DNA of 64,000 nt, from contig NZ_FQUU01000015.1 in NCBI RefSeq assembly GCF_900129295.1, positions 1 to 64,000 on the forward strand. The letters are read 5' to 3'. The notes under the pieces were generated by a model. It was given only the letters and a program-made list of their open reading frames with translations. It did not search any database and was not told where the DNA came from. Shown here piece by piece: positions 35,761 to 45,341 of the stretch (positions within the stretch are counted from its first letter, which is position 1; each line of letters starts with the position of its first letter). A program made the translations under genes and the position numbers. This stretch comes from Flavisolibacter ginsengisoli DSM 18119. GTDB lineage: Bacteria; Bacteroidota; Bacteroidia; Chitinophagales; Chitinophagaceae.

Positions 35761-37410
35761 ATGAAACGAATCTTTACCCTTTTGATCACTGTCTCTGCCA
35801 GTTTGCATATGCAGGCACAGGCCATCCTTAACGAGGTATATGCTATACCCGGTAGTGCCAGGCAGGAGTTCTTTGAATTTTATAACAGCGGTACAACACC
35901 GGTTTCAATGGATAACTATACCATAGTTACCTATTTTGAAGCTGGGGGTAACAAAGGATTTTATGTGCTTGACCTGCCTGCATTAACGCTTGCTCCTTTG
36001 GGTTTCTTTGTAGGATCCTCGAGTGTACCTTTTAATTACCAGGGAGTGTCCAACAGCAATAATTCCCAGTATAGCTGGAATGACCTGACCTTTATGGCTA
36101 ACAATAATGCTTACCTGAAGAAATGGATCATAAGCAACAATGTGAGTGCAGCAATTGATGGTAATGCCAATTATGACCTGGCGCCGGTACCTGCCAATTT
36201 CAACGACTTCTTTAATAAAATAGGCGGAAGCGGAGCCACGTATAATGTATTCGTATTTAAGAACGGAATACTGCAAAATGTTTTCCTGGGTGGAACAGGG
36301 GGAGCTACATTTCTTCCTTCCTACATTGTTGGATTACCAAGCCTTTATGTAGACATGAGCAGCACAGCACCTGATTTCACCATTAACTTTTCAAGTTATG
36401 CTAATACACATCCTGAATATGTTACCCAGGATGTAGGATCTGATAATGGATATATACGGTTGAAAGATGGTTACTGCAGGACCTGGACCAAGTCAAGTGC
36501 ACAGGTCAATCATTCACCAGGAGTAACCAATGGTGGAGATGCTAAAGTCATTGTACCAGATATCAGCGTTGCCGCAGCCGTTGTAAGAGGAACAGCGCTG
36601 GGAGGATCTACCTTGAACTTTGATGCAGTGGCTGGCCCTGTGACAGATTTCCCGGTAACGATGAACGTGTTTGTTGACAATGGCTCTGTGCCCGGAGAAC
36701 TGGATGCTTCTGACACTTACCTGGTAAGTAAAACAGAAAACGCGGTAACAGATGGGCCCTTTTCGGCGGTATTCTTTCCCTATACTGCCAATATTATTAT
36801 ACAAACCATAACAAGTGCAGGTTGCATAGATAATTATCGCTTTATACCAAACGTGAATGTACTTCCTGTAAAGCTTATCTCTTTTTCAGGAACTAAAGAA
36901 CAGGATAAAAATAAATTGAGATGGACTGTGGAAGAAAATGAATCGGGTCAGCAGTTCCAGGTGGAAAGAAGCATGGATGCCAACAATTTTGCAGCTATCA
37001 GCGTAGTAAAGGTATCGGATAAAAAAGGTGCTGAAAGCTATATATTTTCTGATGATGCTGCCATATCAAATTACTACTACAGGCTGAAACTGGTGGACCG
37101 TTCCGGCAAATCCTTTTATTCAAATGTGGTATTTATTGAAAACAATAGATCAGAAAAAGGAACCATACAATTGTCACAAAACCCAGTAGACGCTTATGTC
37201 AGTTTTCATTACAATTCAGATATCAGCGGTATGACAACCGTAAACATATACAATGTGGCTGGGTCAAGAGTGATGAGTCAAAAAACAAACCTGTCTAAAG
37301 GAAATAATACAATTACACTTGCCCTTGACGGTAAATTGTACACCGGGGCTTATATACTTGAACTATCTAACCAAATGAACAACAACCGTTTAAAATTCAT
37401 AAAGCGATAG
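35761..37410 (+). CDS. Secreted T9SS protein with a lamin-tail-like N-terminal domain
   Basis: A 549-residue exported protein. The start at 35761 gives a signal peptide (MKRIFTLLITVSASLHMQAQ). The longer open frame reaching back to 35575 crosses the preceding terminator and is rejected. The first mature ~130 residues (ILNEVYAIPGSARQEFFEFY, then NYTIVTYF) match the lamin-tail-like fold common in T9SS and extracellular nuclease proteins. A middle domain of unknown type leads to an FN3-like part (LPVKLISFSGTKEQDKNKLRW) and a T9SS tail (LSQNPVDAYVSFHYN, VNIYNVAGSRVM, TGAYILEL). Substrate or partner is unknown. Confidence 0.8.
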   Translation: MKRIFTLLITVSASLHMQAQAILNEVYAIPGSARQEFFEFYNSGTTPVSMDNYTIVTYFEAGGNKGFYVLDLPALTLAPLGFFVGSSSVPFNYQGVSNSNNSQYSWNDLTFMANNNAYLKKWIISNNVSAAIDGNANYDLAPVPANFNDFFNKIGGSGATYNVFVFKNGILQNVFLGGTGGATFLPSYIVGLPSLYVDMSSTAPDFTINFSSYANTHPEYVTQDVGSDNGYIRLKDGYCRTWTKSSAQVNHSPGVTNGGDAKVIVPDISVAAAVVRGTALGGSTLNFDAVAGPVTDFPVTMNVFVDNGSVPGELDASDTYLVSKTENAVTDGPFSAVFFPYTANIIIQTITSAGCIDNYRFIPNVNVLPVKLISFSGTKEQDKNKLRWTVEENESGQQFQVERSMDANNFAAISVVKVSDKKGAESYIFSDDAAISNYYYRLKLVDRSGKSFYSNVVFIENNRSEKGTIQLSQNPVDAYVSFHYNSDISGMTTVNIYNVAGSRVMSQKTNLSKGNNTITLALDGKLYTGAYILELSNQMNNNRLKFIKR

Positions 37411-37443
37411 TTTATCTTTTTTCGGTACGGATTATAGATTCGA

Positions 37444-37472
37444 GGGCTCCTTTCCAGGAGCCTTCCTTATTT
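37444..37472 (+). terminator. Probable terminator after the 549-residue T9SS gene
   Basis: A 7-bp GC-rich stem (GGGCTCC with GGAGCC-type complement) with a 5-base loop is followed by CTTATTTTTT on the plus strand. It sits between two convergent genes, and its end overlaps the tail of the regulator gene at 37467. Confidence 0.6.
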
Positions 37473-37751
37473 TTTGATGTACTCCTGGAGTGCCTGTACG
37501 TATACTTCAAATGCCTTAATGCCGGCAGATGTAACCCTGCATAAAGTTTGGGGGTAATTGTCCTTGAATTGCTTGGTTACATCTATGTACCCGACATCTT
37601 TTAGCTTTTGCACCTGAACACTCAGGTTGCCTGCCGTAGCGCCAGTTTTCTCTTTTATATAAGTGAACTCAGCTTCCTTCACGCCAATAAGTAAAGACAT
37701 AACAGCAAGCCGTAGTTGAGAATGTAATATGGGATCCAGGTCTTTAAACAC
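37467..37751 (-). CDS. Winged-helix transcriptional regulator (last gene of the TonB operon)
   Basis: A 94-residue DNA-binding protein. The wHTH can be read as HSQLRLAVMSLLI, FTYIKEKTGATAGNLSVQVQK (recognition helix region) and VGYIDVTKQF (wing). This is the pattern of the small ArsR/MarR-like HTH_34 proteins of Bacteroidota. No metal-binding Cys/His cluster is seen, so sensing may be by ligand or by partner contact. It overlaps the upstream membrane gene by 8 bp and is the last of five co-directional genes. It is a natural candidate to bind the palindrome in the operon promoter at 41985-41999. That link is inference. Confidence 0.8.
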   Translation of the reverse strand: MFKDLDPILHSQLRLAVMSLLIGVKEAEFTYIKEKTGATAGNLSVQVQKLKDVGYIDVTKQFKDNYPQTLCRVTSAGIKAFEVYVQALQEYIKK

Positions 37752-38367
37752 TTTCTACTACTTTATTCCGCTGGTGAAGTTTCCTGAATTCATTGTTGGC
37801 AATATGCCCGGGAATGATATAACCAACAAGTACAGCTGCAGCATGCAATAACATCACTTGCTCGAATCCCTTCATAAATAAAGAAACAAAACCAATGCCC
37901 CAGGTTAAGTAAGCAGCAATGATGGAGGGACGAAAATTAAGAGCACTTCCGTAAATCAGTATCCAGAATGCATACAGGCTTATTAATAATGAAAACCCTA
38001 TAGTGGGAGAAATATTGACATTGATGGCTACAATAATAAACATCAGGCTGATAAAAAAGCCGGTATTCAATCTTTGAAAAAGATCTTTTGTATAGGTACG
38101 TACCTTTTCAGTTTTCCTGATAAATAAATAGCTTACCGTTTGATAAGCCAATGCTACCAGGGTTATCACCCCAAAAAAATTCCAGAAGAAAAAGGTCTGG
38201 AACCATTTAAAGTTGATGTTCATTACAGTGAGAATCGATGCCAGGAATAACATCCATCCCCAAATGATCCAGCCTTTACCGTCATCTTTTTGTTCCTTCT
38301 TTGCGGTTTGAATCATTTGCTGAATAAGCAACAAGCCTTCATGTTCTGATATTTGCTTCTCTTCCAT
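37744..38367 (-). CDS. Multi-spanning membrane protein, paralogue of the adjacent gene
   Basis: A 207-residue protein. A short cytoplasmic helix (GLLLIQQMIQTAKKEQ) precedes about five to six TM segments (WIIWGWMLFLASIL, TFFFWNFFGVITLVAL, FFISLMFIIVAIN, FSLLISLYAFWILIY, IIAAYLTWGIGFVSLF, LLHAAAVLVGYIIPGH). It shares LIQ-x-MI, the W-G-W start of TM1, LNFRPS-I and YIIPGH with the next gene upstream, so the two are clear paralogues. No family function is known to me. Its end overlaps the regulator gene by 8 bp, implying tight coupling. Confidence 0.75.
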   Translation of the reverse strand: MEEKQISEHEGLLLIQQMIQTAKKEQKDDGKGWIIWGWMLFLASILTVMNINFKWFQTFFFWNFFGVITLVALAYQTVSYLFIRKTEKVRTYTKDLFQRLNTGFFISLMFIIVAINVNISPTIGFSLLISLYAFWILIYGSALNFRPSIIAAYLTWGIGFVSLFMKGFEQVMLLHAAAVLVGYIIPGHIANNEFRKLHQRNKVVESV

Positions 38368-38372
38368 AGAAT

Positions 38373-38948
38373 TTACTTGTTATTAGAGCGTAATAGATGA
38401 CCGGGAATAATATAACTTGATAATATTGCTGCTGCAGCCAGTAATAGCTGGTAATCAAAAGCTACAAATACACTTACCAGGCTTAACACCCAGCTAATGA
38501 CACCACCGATCACCAGTGGCCTGAACTTCAGGATCATTCCTGATACAAATGTTCCCAGTCCATACATCAAAATAAAGAATGGCCATGCATTTGCCCATCC
38601 TCCACTGGAATTGGAAATGATCATGCTGAGAATAAAAAAACTGATGCCTATTCCCGTCCATAGATAACTCATGCTTTCGCCTATATAGGTTTTCACCTTA
38701 TGCTTATTGTGCCTGCGGGCAGAGTAAATGATTGTTATTATGGCTGTTGGAATGGTCAATAACCAAACAAGATAGTGGTGCTCATTCCCGAGCACCACTT
38801 TTAAAAAGAATTGTCCAATAATGGCAAGGAAGGTGACCCATCCCCAAAGCAAAAAGTAAATACTGTTCTCACCTAGGTTTGCCTTCGTTTTACTGATCAT
38901 CTCCTGTATCAGGTCCAGGCTTTGCTGGGGAGAAAAATTATTTTCCAT
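38373..38948 (-). CDS. Multi-spanning membrane protein, paralogue of the adjacent gene
   Basis: A 191-residue protein with the same plan as its neighbour. The N-terminal helix LDLIQEMISKTKANLG is followed by TM segments beginning YFLLWGWVTFLAIIG, with KVKTYIG in the loop, LKFRPLVIGGVISW and YIIPGHLLR. Only 5 bp separate it from its paralogue. A hetero-oligomer of the two is plausible. No pore or catalytic motif is seen. These proteins could sense or transmit a signal to the co-encoded winged-helix regulator. That is inference from the operon only. Confidence 0.75.
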   Translation of the reverse strand: MENNFSPQQSLDLIQEMISKTKANLGENSIYFLLWGWVTFLAIIGQFFLKVVLGNEHHYLVWLLTIPTAIITIIYSARRHNKHKVKTYIGESMSYLWTGIGISFFILSMIISNSSGGWANAWPFFILMYGLGTFVSGMILKFRPLVIGGVISWVLSLVSVFVAFDYQLLLAAAAILSSYIIPGHLLRSNNK

Positions 38949-38991
38949 TTGAATAATTTAATGCTACTTAAAAAAGGCTCCTGGGGAATGG

Positions 38992-39648
38992 TTACTTCAT
39001 CTGGCTCATTAGATATTGTATCATTGCCCTACCCCAGTTAGGATCAATATCAGAAGCAGGCTTGAAAGCATCATATTTAGCAGTAGCCAGTTCCAACAAC
39101 TTCCTGGCTTCCTCTTTACTTCCGCCATATTGTTCGGGTGTATAAAATTTATCCTCTCCTTCGAGCAAATATACCCTTGGATTTTCCGGGTTTAATTTTT
39201 TGGCTGTTTCCAAAGCTTGCTGTGCCTGTGGCCCGTAAGTCATATAGCGATTCATAGGATCTCCCATCATACGCAGCGTAGCGATCATTTTCTTAATTAT
39301 ATATATTTCAGAATTGTCCTTGCTCAATGCCTCTGCTTTTGAAATCATCGCATCTGCCTTGTCGGCAATGGGGTCTAGCTGGTCTGCCAGGCCGCCCATC
39401 TTTCCCATTGATAACATATAGCCAGTACTGACATTTGCAAGAGCTGAATAATAATAAGGCAGCCATTGTGTTTTCTCAGCATCTCCAATACGTTCAAATG
39501 CACCTGCCAGATCTTTGATCATGTCTATGTTATGAGTAGTATCCATGGCTGCAACTTTTGGCAGCATCGCATTGTGGTACTTATCTGATTGAGCAAAGCT
39601 GGATAATAGTAATAAAGAAGCTAAGAAAGTGAAGAAGACTTTTTTCAT
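38992..39648 (-). CDS. Exported helical (TPR-like) protein
   Basis: A 218-residue protein with a signal peptide (MKKVFFTFLASLLLLSSFAQ). The mature part is mostly helical with TPR-like periodicity (LAGAFERIGDAEKTQWLPYYYSAL, SKAEALSKDNSEIYIIKKMI, AKKLNPENPRVYLLEGEDKF). It probably acts in the periplasm as a protein-binding partner. It lies between the TonB receptor and the membrane pair, with gaps of 56 and 43 bp, so it belongs to the same operon. Confidence 0.7.
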   Translation of the reverse strand: MKKVFFTFLASLLLLSSFAQSDKYHNAMLPKVAAMDTTHNIDMIKDLAGAFERIGDAEKTQWLPYYYSALANVSTGYMLSMGKMGGLADQLDPIADKADAMISKAEALSKDNSEIYIIKKMIATLRMMGDPMNRYMTYGPQAQQALETAKKLNPENPRVYLLEGEDKFYTPEQYGGSKEEARKLLELATAKYDAFKPASDIDPNWGRAMIQYLMSQMK

Positions 39649-39704
39649 ATTGATTGTTTTAAAGTTATTGGTTATCGTTTTAATAAATTGCCGGAATGAA
39701 ATAT

Positions 39705-41954
39705 TTATAGATTACTGTTGATCACTTCCTGGGTTCTATCCACGCCAAAGCTTAAGAACACTCCTAAGTAAACAAATGTTTTTGTAGGCGGAATGATAGC
39801 TTGCTTGCGTAGGCCATTGTAGGAATAATTGTATCCATATACCTGGTTGCTACCCAGCACATTTGTAATAGAAAATACAAATACTGTAAACTGGTTGGCA
39901 CCTTTCTTAAATATATTAGGCAGGTAATTCACACTCAGGCTTACACTGTTAAAATCTTTTGTCCTGCCCTTGTCATAGATACTGTACTTATCATTTGAAT
40001 TGTTGTAGCGTATATTGTAATAAGGCCTGCCTGAGGCATATTGGTAATTGGCATTGAACTGGGTGCGCAGGCCACTAATAAACTTTTTCAACACCAGGTT
40101 AGCAGTATGCTTTGCAGCAAAGTTGGGTTCCATTTCTCCAGGGAAGTTTAAGAAATCCCTTTTGGTATCAAGGAAGGAATAGGATATCCAGTAATCGAAG
40201 TTCTTTACAGTCTTTTTATCACGCCAGAAAAACTCCAGCCCTTTGGCATAACCATAGCCCTGGTTGGAGGAGGCTGTTTCCTGGTTATTGGTTACTGATG
40301 TTTTGATAAGGTCATTGTATTTCTTATAAAACGCTTCTACCCTGAATGTAGTAAGAGTTGAAACTTTTTGATATTGCGCTATATAGTGTGTGGCCTTTGA
40401 GAAGGTAAGGTCATTGGTGGAAGGCAGGTATTTTCTTTCCGGGTTTTGGTAAAATATACCATAGGCAAGAGATGCCTGAGCTTCTTTTCCCACTTTATAT
40501 GCCAGTGAAGCGCGGGGAGCAAGATTGTATTTATTCAACAGTGAAGAATGCTCGAGCCGACTACCCAATTTTGCAGCCAGGTCATTGGTAAGGTATATAT
40601 CTGCTTCAGCAAAACCAGCTACCAGGTTTTCTTTTATATTATTCGGGTATTTATTCCCGTTATACAAAGTATAGTCAGCCTTGTCATTGCTATAATTATA
40701 TTCAGATCCGAATCTAACAGCACTCAGACCTCTGAGTCTTCTTTCAAAAACGGCCTTGGCATTAAAATAATTTCCATATGCATCCAAATGAAAGTTCTTG
40801 TATTCCAGACCTTCTAATATGACTTGTGAATTTTTTGAATCCTGTGTGCTTCCATTTATGTTGTCCTTGTTGTTGGTAAAAGATACACCCCCGTTAAACT
40901 TCCAATAGGATCCAATATTTTCCCTCCAGGCCAGGTTGTGATACATATTAAAGTTCTTTAACCGGAAGGCATCTTTGTATCCCAGTGTATCCAGGCTAGG
41001 ATTTCTGACTGCTAATTGGTTCTGACTGAAATAACCATAGTATTTCAAAATACCTGTGGTTGAAGTTTTGATACGGAAATTAGCATCACCTGTGTGAAAT
41101 TCCGGCATATGATAATAGTCCACTCTTGGATTTAAAACCTTGTAGGCTAATACAATATTCGTGTACCCATAATTAACACCCCAGGAGGACCTTTTATCTT
41201 TAGCCAGCTTTTGAATACCTACAGCACCACCAATTGGGGAAATGCTTATGTTAGCGCTGCTCCTTTCCGGCAGATCAATAGACTCAAGTATTAATGCTGA
41301 AGAAAGTGCCTGGCCGTATAATGCAGAATACCCACCTGCGCTAAATACAGTGCCTTTGAAAATGAACGGTGAGAAGCGCCCTCTCTGGGCAATATTAGGT
41401 ACACTGGTATAAAAGAAATTGTTGACCAGGGTGCCATCTATATAGGTTTTGGTTTCAGAAGCGGTTCCCCCTCTTACAAAAAGGCCTTCGCTTTCGCCTA
41501 CCTGTTGTGCACCAGGTAAGGTTTTAATGGCTCCTGTAATATCCGCATTGGCGCTTGCCGTAGTCACAATATCAATTGAATTCAATACTGTAGTCCTTTT
41601 CTTATCACTTGCCTCAAATGAACCCGCGGTTATCACTACTGCTTTCATTTCATTGATCTCTTCTTTCAGGTTAATAGAGAACCCCAGGGTGGAATCTTTG
41701 ACAGCTATCTTTTGCTCCCAGCCTTTATAACCAATGGCTGTAACCACCAGTGTTTGTTCACCTTTCTCATACGTTTTAAATGAAAAATTACCGGCAGAAT
41801 CCGAAGTGCCTCCATCATAGCTGTCCTTTATGGCTATAGTAGCTCCCGGTAAGGGATGATCTTTAATATCTTTTACGGTTCCCTTTAAAAGGGTTTGCGC
41901 AGTAAGGGTATTTATTGTGACAAGTAAAATACCTAAGGCTAAGAACTTTCTCAT
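39705..41954 (-). CDS. TonB-dependent outer-membrane receptor with carboxypeptidase-like leader domain
   Basis: A 749-residue receptor. After the signal peptide (MRKFLALGILLVTINTLTAQ) comes the CarboxypepD_reg-like domain (LKGTVKDIKDHPLPGATIAI, about 22-100). The plug follows (SADITGAIKTLPGAQQVGESEG, LFVRGGTASETKTYIDG), then a ~550-residue beta-barrel. It imports an unknown ligand with TonB energy, and no SusD partner is adjacent. It is first in a five-gene operon and has a well-matched promoter with an internal palindrome. The barrel residues do not identify the substrate. Confidence 0.85.
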   Translation of the reverse strand: MRKFLALGILLVTINTLTAQTLLKGTVKDIKDHPLPGATIAIKDSYDGGTSDSAGNFSFKTYEKGEQTLVVTAIGYKGWEQKIAVKDSTLGFSINLKEEINEMKAVVITAGSFEASDKKRTTVLNSIDIVTTASANADITGAIKTLPGAQQVGESEGLFVRGGTASETKTYIDGTLVNNFFYTSVPNIAQRGRFSPFIFKGTVFSAGGYSALYGQALSSALILESIDLPERSSANISISPIGGAVGIQKLAKDKRSSWGVNYGYTNIVLAYKVLNPRVDYYHMPEFHTGDANFRIKTSTTGILKYYGYFSQNQLAVRNPSLDTLGYKDAFRLKNFNMYHNLAWRENIGSYWKFNGGVSFTNNKDNINGSTQDSKNSQVILEGLEYKNFHLDAYGNYFNAKAVFERRLRGLSAVRFGSEYNYSNDKADYTLYNGNKYPNNIKENLVAGFAEADIYLTNDLAAKLGSRLEHSSLLNKYNLAPRASLAYKVGKEAQASLAYGIFYQNPERKYLPSTNDLTFSKATHYIAQYQKVSTLTTFRVEAFYKKYNDLIKTSVTNNQETASSNQGYGYAKGLEFFWRDKKTVKNFDYWISYSFLDTKRDFLNFPGEMEPNFAAKHTANLVLKKFISGLRTQFNANYQYASGRPYYNIRYNNSNDKYSIYDKGRTKDFNSVSLSVNYLPNIFKKGANQFTVFVFSITNVLGSNQVYGYNYSYNGLRKQAIIPPTKTFVYLGVFLSFGVDRTQEVINSNL

Positions 41955-41971
41955 AATAGTCGATTACACTA

Positions 41972-42003
41972 CAAACGTAAAGTAGTTTATAATATAAACC
42001 AAA
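41972..42003 (-). promoter_or_regulatory. Promoter of the TonB operon
   Basis: On the minus strand TTTG (42000-42003) and TACGTTTG (41972-41979) are separated by exactly 20 bases, a full match to TTTG-N20-TAnnTTTG. The -7 box ends 17 bp before the receptor ATG, leaving a very short leader. Confidence 0.7.
41985..41999. promoter_or_regulatory. Candidate operator palindrome inside the TonB operon promoter
   Basis: GTTTAT-AAT-ATAAAC is a perfect 6-bp inverted repeat with a 3-base spacer lying wholly between the -33 and -7 boxes. A protein bound here would block RNA polymerase. The operon's own winged-helix protein is the obvious candidate, but no binding evidence exists in sequence. Confidence 0.5.
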
Positions 42004-42060
42004 TTATTTCCAAGGGTTCACGCCTAAAATAATTCCATCCTCATTAGGTACAGGCATAAA

Positions 42061-42084
42061 AAAAGCGGCTTAAAAGCCGCTTTT
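42061..42084 (-). terminator. Intrinsic terminator after atpA
   Basis: Perfect 10-bp arms (AAAAGCGGCT and AGCCGCTTTT) with a 4-base loop give a T-run on the minus strand. It ends the atp operon 19 bp past atpA, so no gamma-subunit gene follows. Confidence 0.9.
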
Positions 42085-42102
42085 ATATTGATAATGAAAT
42101 AC

Positions 42103-43680
42103 TTATTTGTATTGAGGAATCAGTCCATTAGCTAACTCTACCATTTTTTGAACTCCATCTTCGGGTAAAGTTCCTTTCTTAAATGCTGCCAATACTTCAG
42201 GAAGCTTGTTTTCCATTTCCATTAAAAAATGGTCCTGGAACTCGGTAACTTTCCTTACTGCCACATTACGCAACAATCCTTGTGTACCCAGGTAGATAAT
42301 GGCTACCTGTTTTTCAACTGGCATTGGAGAGTATTGGGGTTGCTTCAGGATCTCCACGTTACGGGCACCTTTGTCCAATACCACCTTAGTAGCAGCATCA
42401 AGGTCACCACCAAACTTAGAGAAAGCTTCCATTTCACGGTATAAAGCCTGGTCAAGCTTTAAGGTACCAGCTACTTTCTTCATTGATTTGGTCTGAGCGT
42501 TACCACCCACACGGCTAACCGAGATACCTACGTTGATCGCCGGGCGTATACCTGCGTTGAATAGGTTGGACTCCAGGAATATCTGGCCATCAGTAATGGA
42601 GATCACATTGGTTGGGATATATGCTGATACGTCACCTGCCTGTGTTTCAATAATTGGTAAGGCTGTAAGAGATCCACCACCTTTCACCAATGGACGGATT
42701 GACTCAGGAAGATCATTCATTTGTCTTGCTACTGAATCATTCGCGATGATCTTGGCAGCTCTTTCCAGCAAACGGCTATGCAAATAGAATACATCTCCAG
42801 GATAAGCTTCACGGCCTGGAGGACGACGTAATAAAAGAGATACTTCGCGGTAAGCTACGGCCTGCTTAGACAGATCATCATAAATGATCAATGCCGGGCG
42901 ACCGGTATCACGGAAGAATTCACCAATAGCTGCACCAGCAAAAGGAGCATAGAACTGTAAAGGAGCCGGATCAGAAGCGGAAGCCGCTACGATTGTTGTA
43001 TAAGCCATGGCACCAGCGTCCTGCAAAGTCTTCATCACACCTGCAATAGTTGATGCTTTTTGCCCAATGGCTACATATATACAATAAACAGGTTGCCCTG
43101 CATCAAAAAACTCTTTCTGGTTGATGATAGTATCGATACAAATGGCTGTTTTACCAGTTTGACGATCACCAATAACCAACTCACGCTGACCACGGCCAAT
43201 CGGGATCATAGCGTCAATAGCTTTGATTCCTGTCTGAAGTGGTTCTTTTACTGGTTCGCGATAAATAACTCCAGGTGCTTTACGCTCCAGTGGCATTTCA
43301 TAACGCTGGCCTTCAATAGGACCCTTACCATCTATAGGTTCTCCAAGCGTGTTCACTACACGTCCTGCCATACCTTCACCTACTTTAATAGAGGCGATCT
43401 GGCCAGTACGTTTTACCTGGGATCCTTCATTCAGTGAACCTGTGTCACCCATCAATACCACACCCACATTATCTTCTTCAAGGTTCAGAGCAATTCCTTC
43501 AACTCCGTTCTCAAATTTCACCAGTTCACCTGCGCGAACATTACCTAAACCATAAACACGGGCAATACCATCTCCGATCTGTAATACGGTGCCTACTTCC
43601 TCCAGGTTAGCTCCGGCTGTGAAGCCGCTTAGCTGCTGGCGTAATATGGCACTTATTTCATCTGGTTTTATTTCTGGCAT
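42103..43680 (-). CDS. atpA: ATP synthase F1 alpha subunit
   Basis: A 525-residue subunit of the F1 head. The Walker A loop GDRQTGKT lies at residues 171-178. The regulatory nucleotide site sequence [19 protein letters not shown] and the conserved arginine region [16 protein letters not shown] are present. It folds with three beta subunits to form the catalytic hexamer. Length and motifs are normal. It is last in the atpB-E-F-H-A order. The usual neighbour atpG is missing and a terminator follows, so gamma, beta and epsilon must lie elsewhere in the genome. Confidence 0.97.
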   Translation of the reverse strand: MPEIKPDEISAILRQQLSGFTAGANLEEVGTVLQIGDGIARVYGLGNVRAGELVKFENGVEGIALNLEEDNVGVVLMGDTGSLNEGSQVKRTGQIASIKVGEGMAGRVVNTLGEPIDGKGPIEGQRYEMPLERKAPGVIYREPVKEPLQTGIKAIDAMIPIGRGQRELVIGDRQTGKTAICIDTIINQKEFFDAGQPVYCIYVAIGQKASTIAGVMKTLQDAGAMAYTTIVAASASDPAPLQFYAPFAGAAIGEFFRDTGRPALIIYDDLSKQAVAYREVSLLLRRPPGREAYPGDVFYLHSRLLERAAKIIANDSVARQMNDLPESIRPLVKGGGSLTALPIIETQAGDVSAYIPTNVISITDGQIFLESNLFNAGIRPAINVGISVSRVGGNAQTKSMKKVAGTLKLDQALYREMEAFSKFGGDLDAATKVVLDKGARNVEILKQPQYSPMPVEKQVAIIYLGTQGLLRNVAVRKVTEFQDHFLMEMENKLPEVLAAFKKGTLPEDGVQKMVELANGLIPQYK

Positions 43681-43752
43681 ATTATCAGTTTAAATTTTTC
43701 TTTAAGTTTCTTATGTTTTTATAGCTCACTGACCCATAGAGGTCATGATCTA

Positions 43753-44316
43753 TTATCTTACTTTATATATAAAATCATTGTTCTCAAAGTCACGCGAGAT
43801 CTCTTTAAGGTCTGATGAAATACTTGCATCAACCAACTTGTCACCGGCCTGAAGGATAAACCCCCCGATAAGGTTTGGATCAACCTTTGTTTCCAACTCG
43901 ATATTCTCCATGTTACTTGTTTTTCTTACCTGCGCAACTATGGAATTTTTAATTTCCTCACTTACTGGCGTTGCAGTGGTCAACTTCACTGTATGAATAC
44001 CCTTGTACTCTTTATATTGAGTAATAAAAGCAGTAATGATTTCTGGCAATTCTGCCTCTCTCCCCTTTGTGATTAATAAGCGGGTAAAGGAATTGGTTAT
44101 CACACTGATCTTTCCTGCAGTAACAGCATCCACTGCATTTTGCTTTTTATCTGAAGCAACAATCGGGCTGCGAAGCAGGTTCAAGAACTCACGGCTGCTG
44201 TTGTTCAACAACTGCAGGTATTGCATATCAGCATAAACCTCTTCCAGCTGGCCTTTTTCAATGGCCAGGTCCAGAATTGACTTTGCGTATCTTGTTGCTA
44301 AGCGTGGATTAGGCAT
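43753..44316 (-). CDS. atpH: ATP synthase F1 delta subunit
   Basis: A 187-residue subunit linking F1 to the b-dimer stator. The N-terminal helical domain (LATRYAKSILDLAIEKGQLEEVYADM) matches the family, and the C-terminal part contains the signature VDPNLIGGFILQAGDKLVD. Length is normal (about 180). It lies between atpF and atpA, with gaps of 91 and 72 bp. Confidence 0.93.
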   Translation of the reverse strand: MPNPRLATRYAKSILDLAIEKGQLEEVYADMQYLQLLNNSSREFLNLLRSPIVASDKKQNAVDAVTAGKISVITNSFTRLLITKGREAELPEIITAFITQYKEYKGIHTVKLTTATPVSEEIKNSIVAQVRKTSNMENIELETKVDPNLIGGFILQAGDKLVDASISSDLKEISRDFENNDFIYKVR

Positions 44317-44407
44317 TTATTCTGTTTATCAATTTGCTAATGTTCTGATCTACTATTCCTAATCTGTTTTGCCGTTATTGGTATATTAACAGATTATGGA
44401 ATCATAA

Positions 44408-44902
44408 CTAACTCAAGTTCACTTCGTTCACCAGGTCTTTGATATGCGCTTCTTGCGCTGCAGGTGAACTTAATTCCTTACGCAACACTTTTTCCGCCAC
44501 TTCTACTACCATTTTACCAACCTGGTTTTTAACTTCAGTCAGTGCTGCCATTTTCTGTGCATTGATCTGAACCTGGGCTTCGGCAATGATCTTGTTAGCT
44601 TCAATTTTAGCCTGCTCTTTTGCTTCGCTGATCAACTTGTCTTTAGTTTCTCTTGCTTCTTTCAACATCATTCCTCTTTCTTCACGGGCTTTGGCCATCA
44701 TTTCCTCATTCTCGTTCTTCAACTGGGCCATTTCTCTTTTTACTCTCTCTGCAGTTTCCAGTGAATCTGCTATAGTTTTCTCCCTGTCATTAAGAGAAGA
44801 AAGAATGGGTTTCCAGGCAAATTTTTTCAGGATAAGAAACACTACCACAAAGGCAATCAAGGTCCAAAAGATCAATCCGATACCTGGTAATAACAGTTGC
44901 AT
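44408..44902 (-). CDS. atpF: ATP synthase Fo b subunit
   Basis: A 164-residue stator subunit. One N-terminal TM helix (about residues 5-27, GIGLIFWTLIAFVVVFLILK) is followed by FAWKPILSSLNDREKTI and a long charged coiled coil rich in Glu, Lys and Ala (residues 35-150). It homodimerises and holds F1 alpha/beta against rotation. Only one b-type gene is present, so a b2 dimer is expected. Confidence 0.93.
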   Translation of the reverse strand: MQLLLPGIGLIFWTLIAFVVVFLILKKFAWKPILSSLNDREKTIADSLETAERVKREMAQLKNENEEMMAKAREERGMMLKEARETKDKLISEAKEQAKIEANKIIAEAQVQINAQKMAALTEVKNQVGKMVVEVAEKVLRKELSSPAAQEAHIKDLVNEVNLS

Positions 44903-44978
44903 ATACTAATTTGAAAATTTGATATTTAAGTCATTTTTTACCAGCAGCAAGTTATCAATTCTAGCTGCCTGAAATTGA

Positions 44979-45017
44979 ATTACTGCATCCGCCGCCCTGT
45001 GCTTAAGATGCAGTAAT
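44979..45017 (-). promoter_or_regulatory. Intercistronic hairpin between atpE and atpF
   Basis: Perfect 11-bp arms (ATTACTGCATC at 44979-44989 and GATGCAGTAAT at 45007-45017) enclose 17 bases. It lies 16 bp beyond the atpE stop within a 130-bp gap, and no T-run follows. A 3' stabiliser or partial terminator that raises c-subunit output over the downstream genes is inferred. Confidence 0.55.
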
Positions 45018-45032
45018 CATTTTGTGCCTGTA

Positions 45033-45326
<294 letters not shown>

Positions 45327-45341
45327 TTATTATAAAAAAAA

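Noticed and set aside
41985-41999. The palindrome as part of a terminator
   Set aside because: It sits within the -33/-7 spacer of a consensus promoter and is AT-rich, with no T-run.
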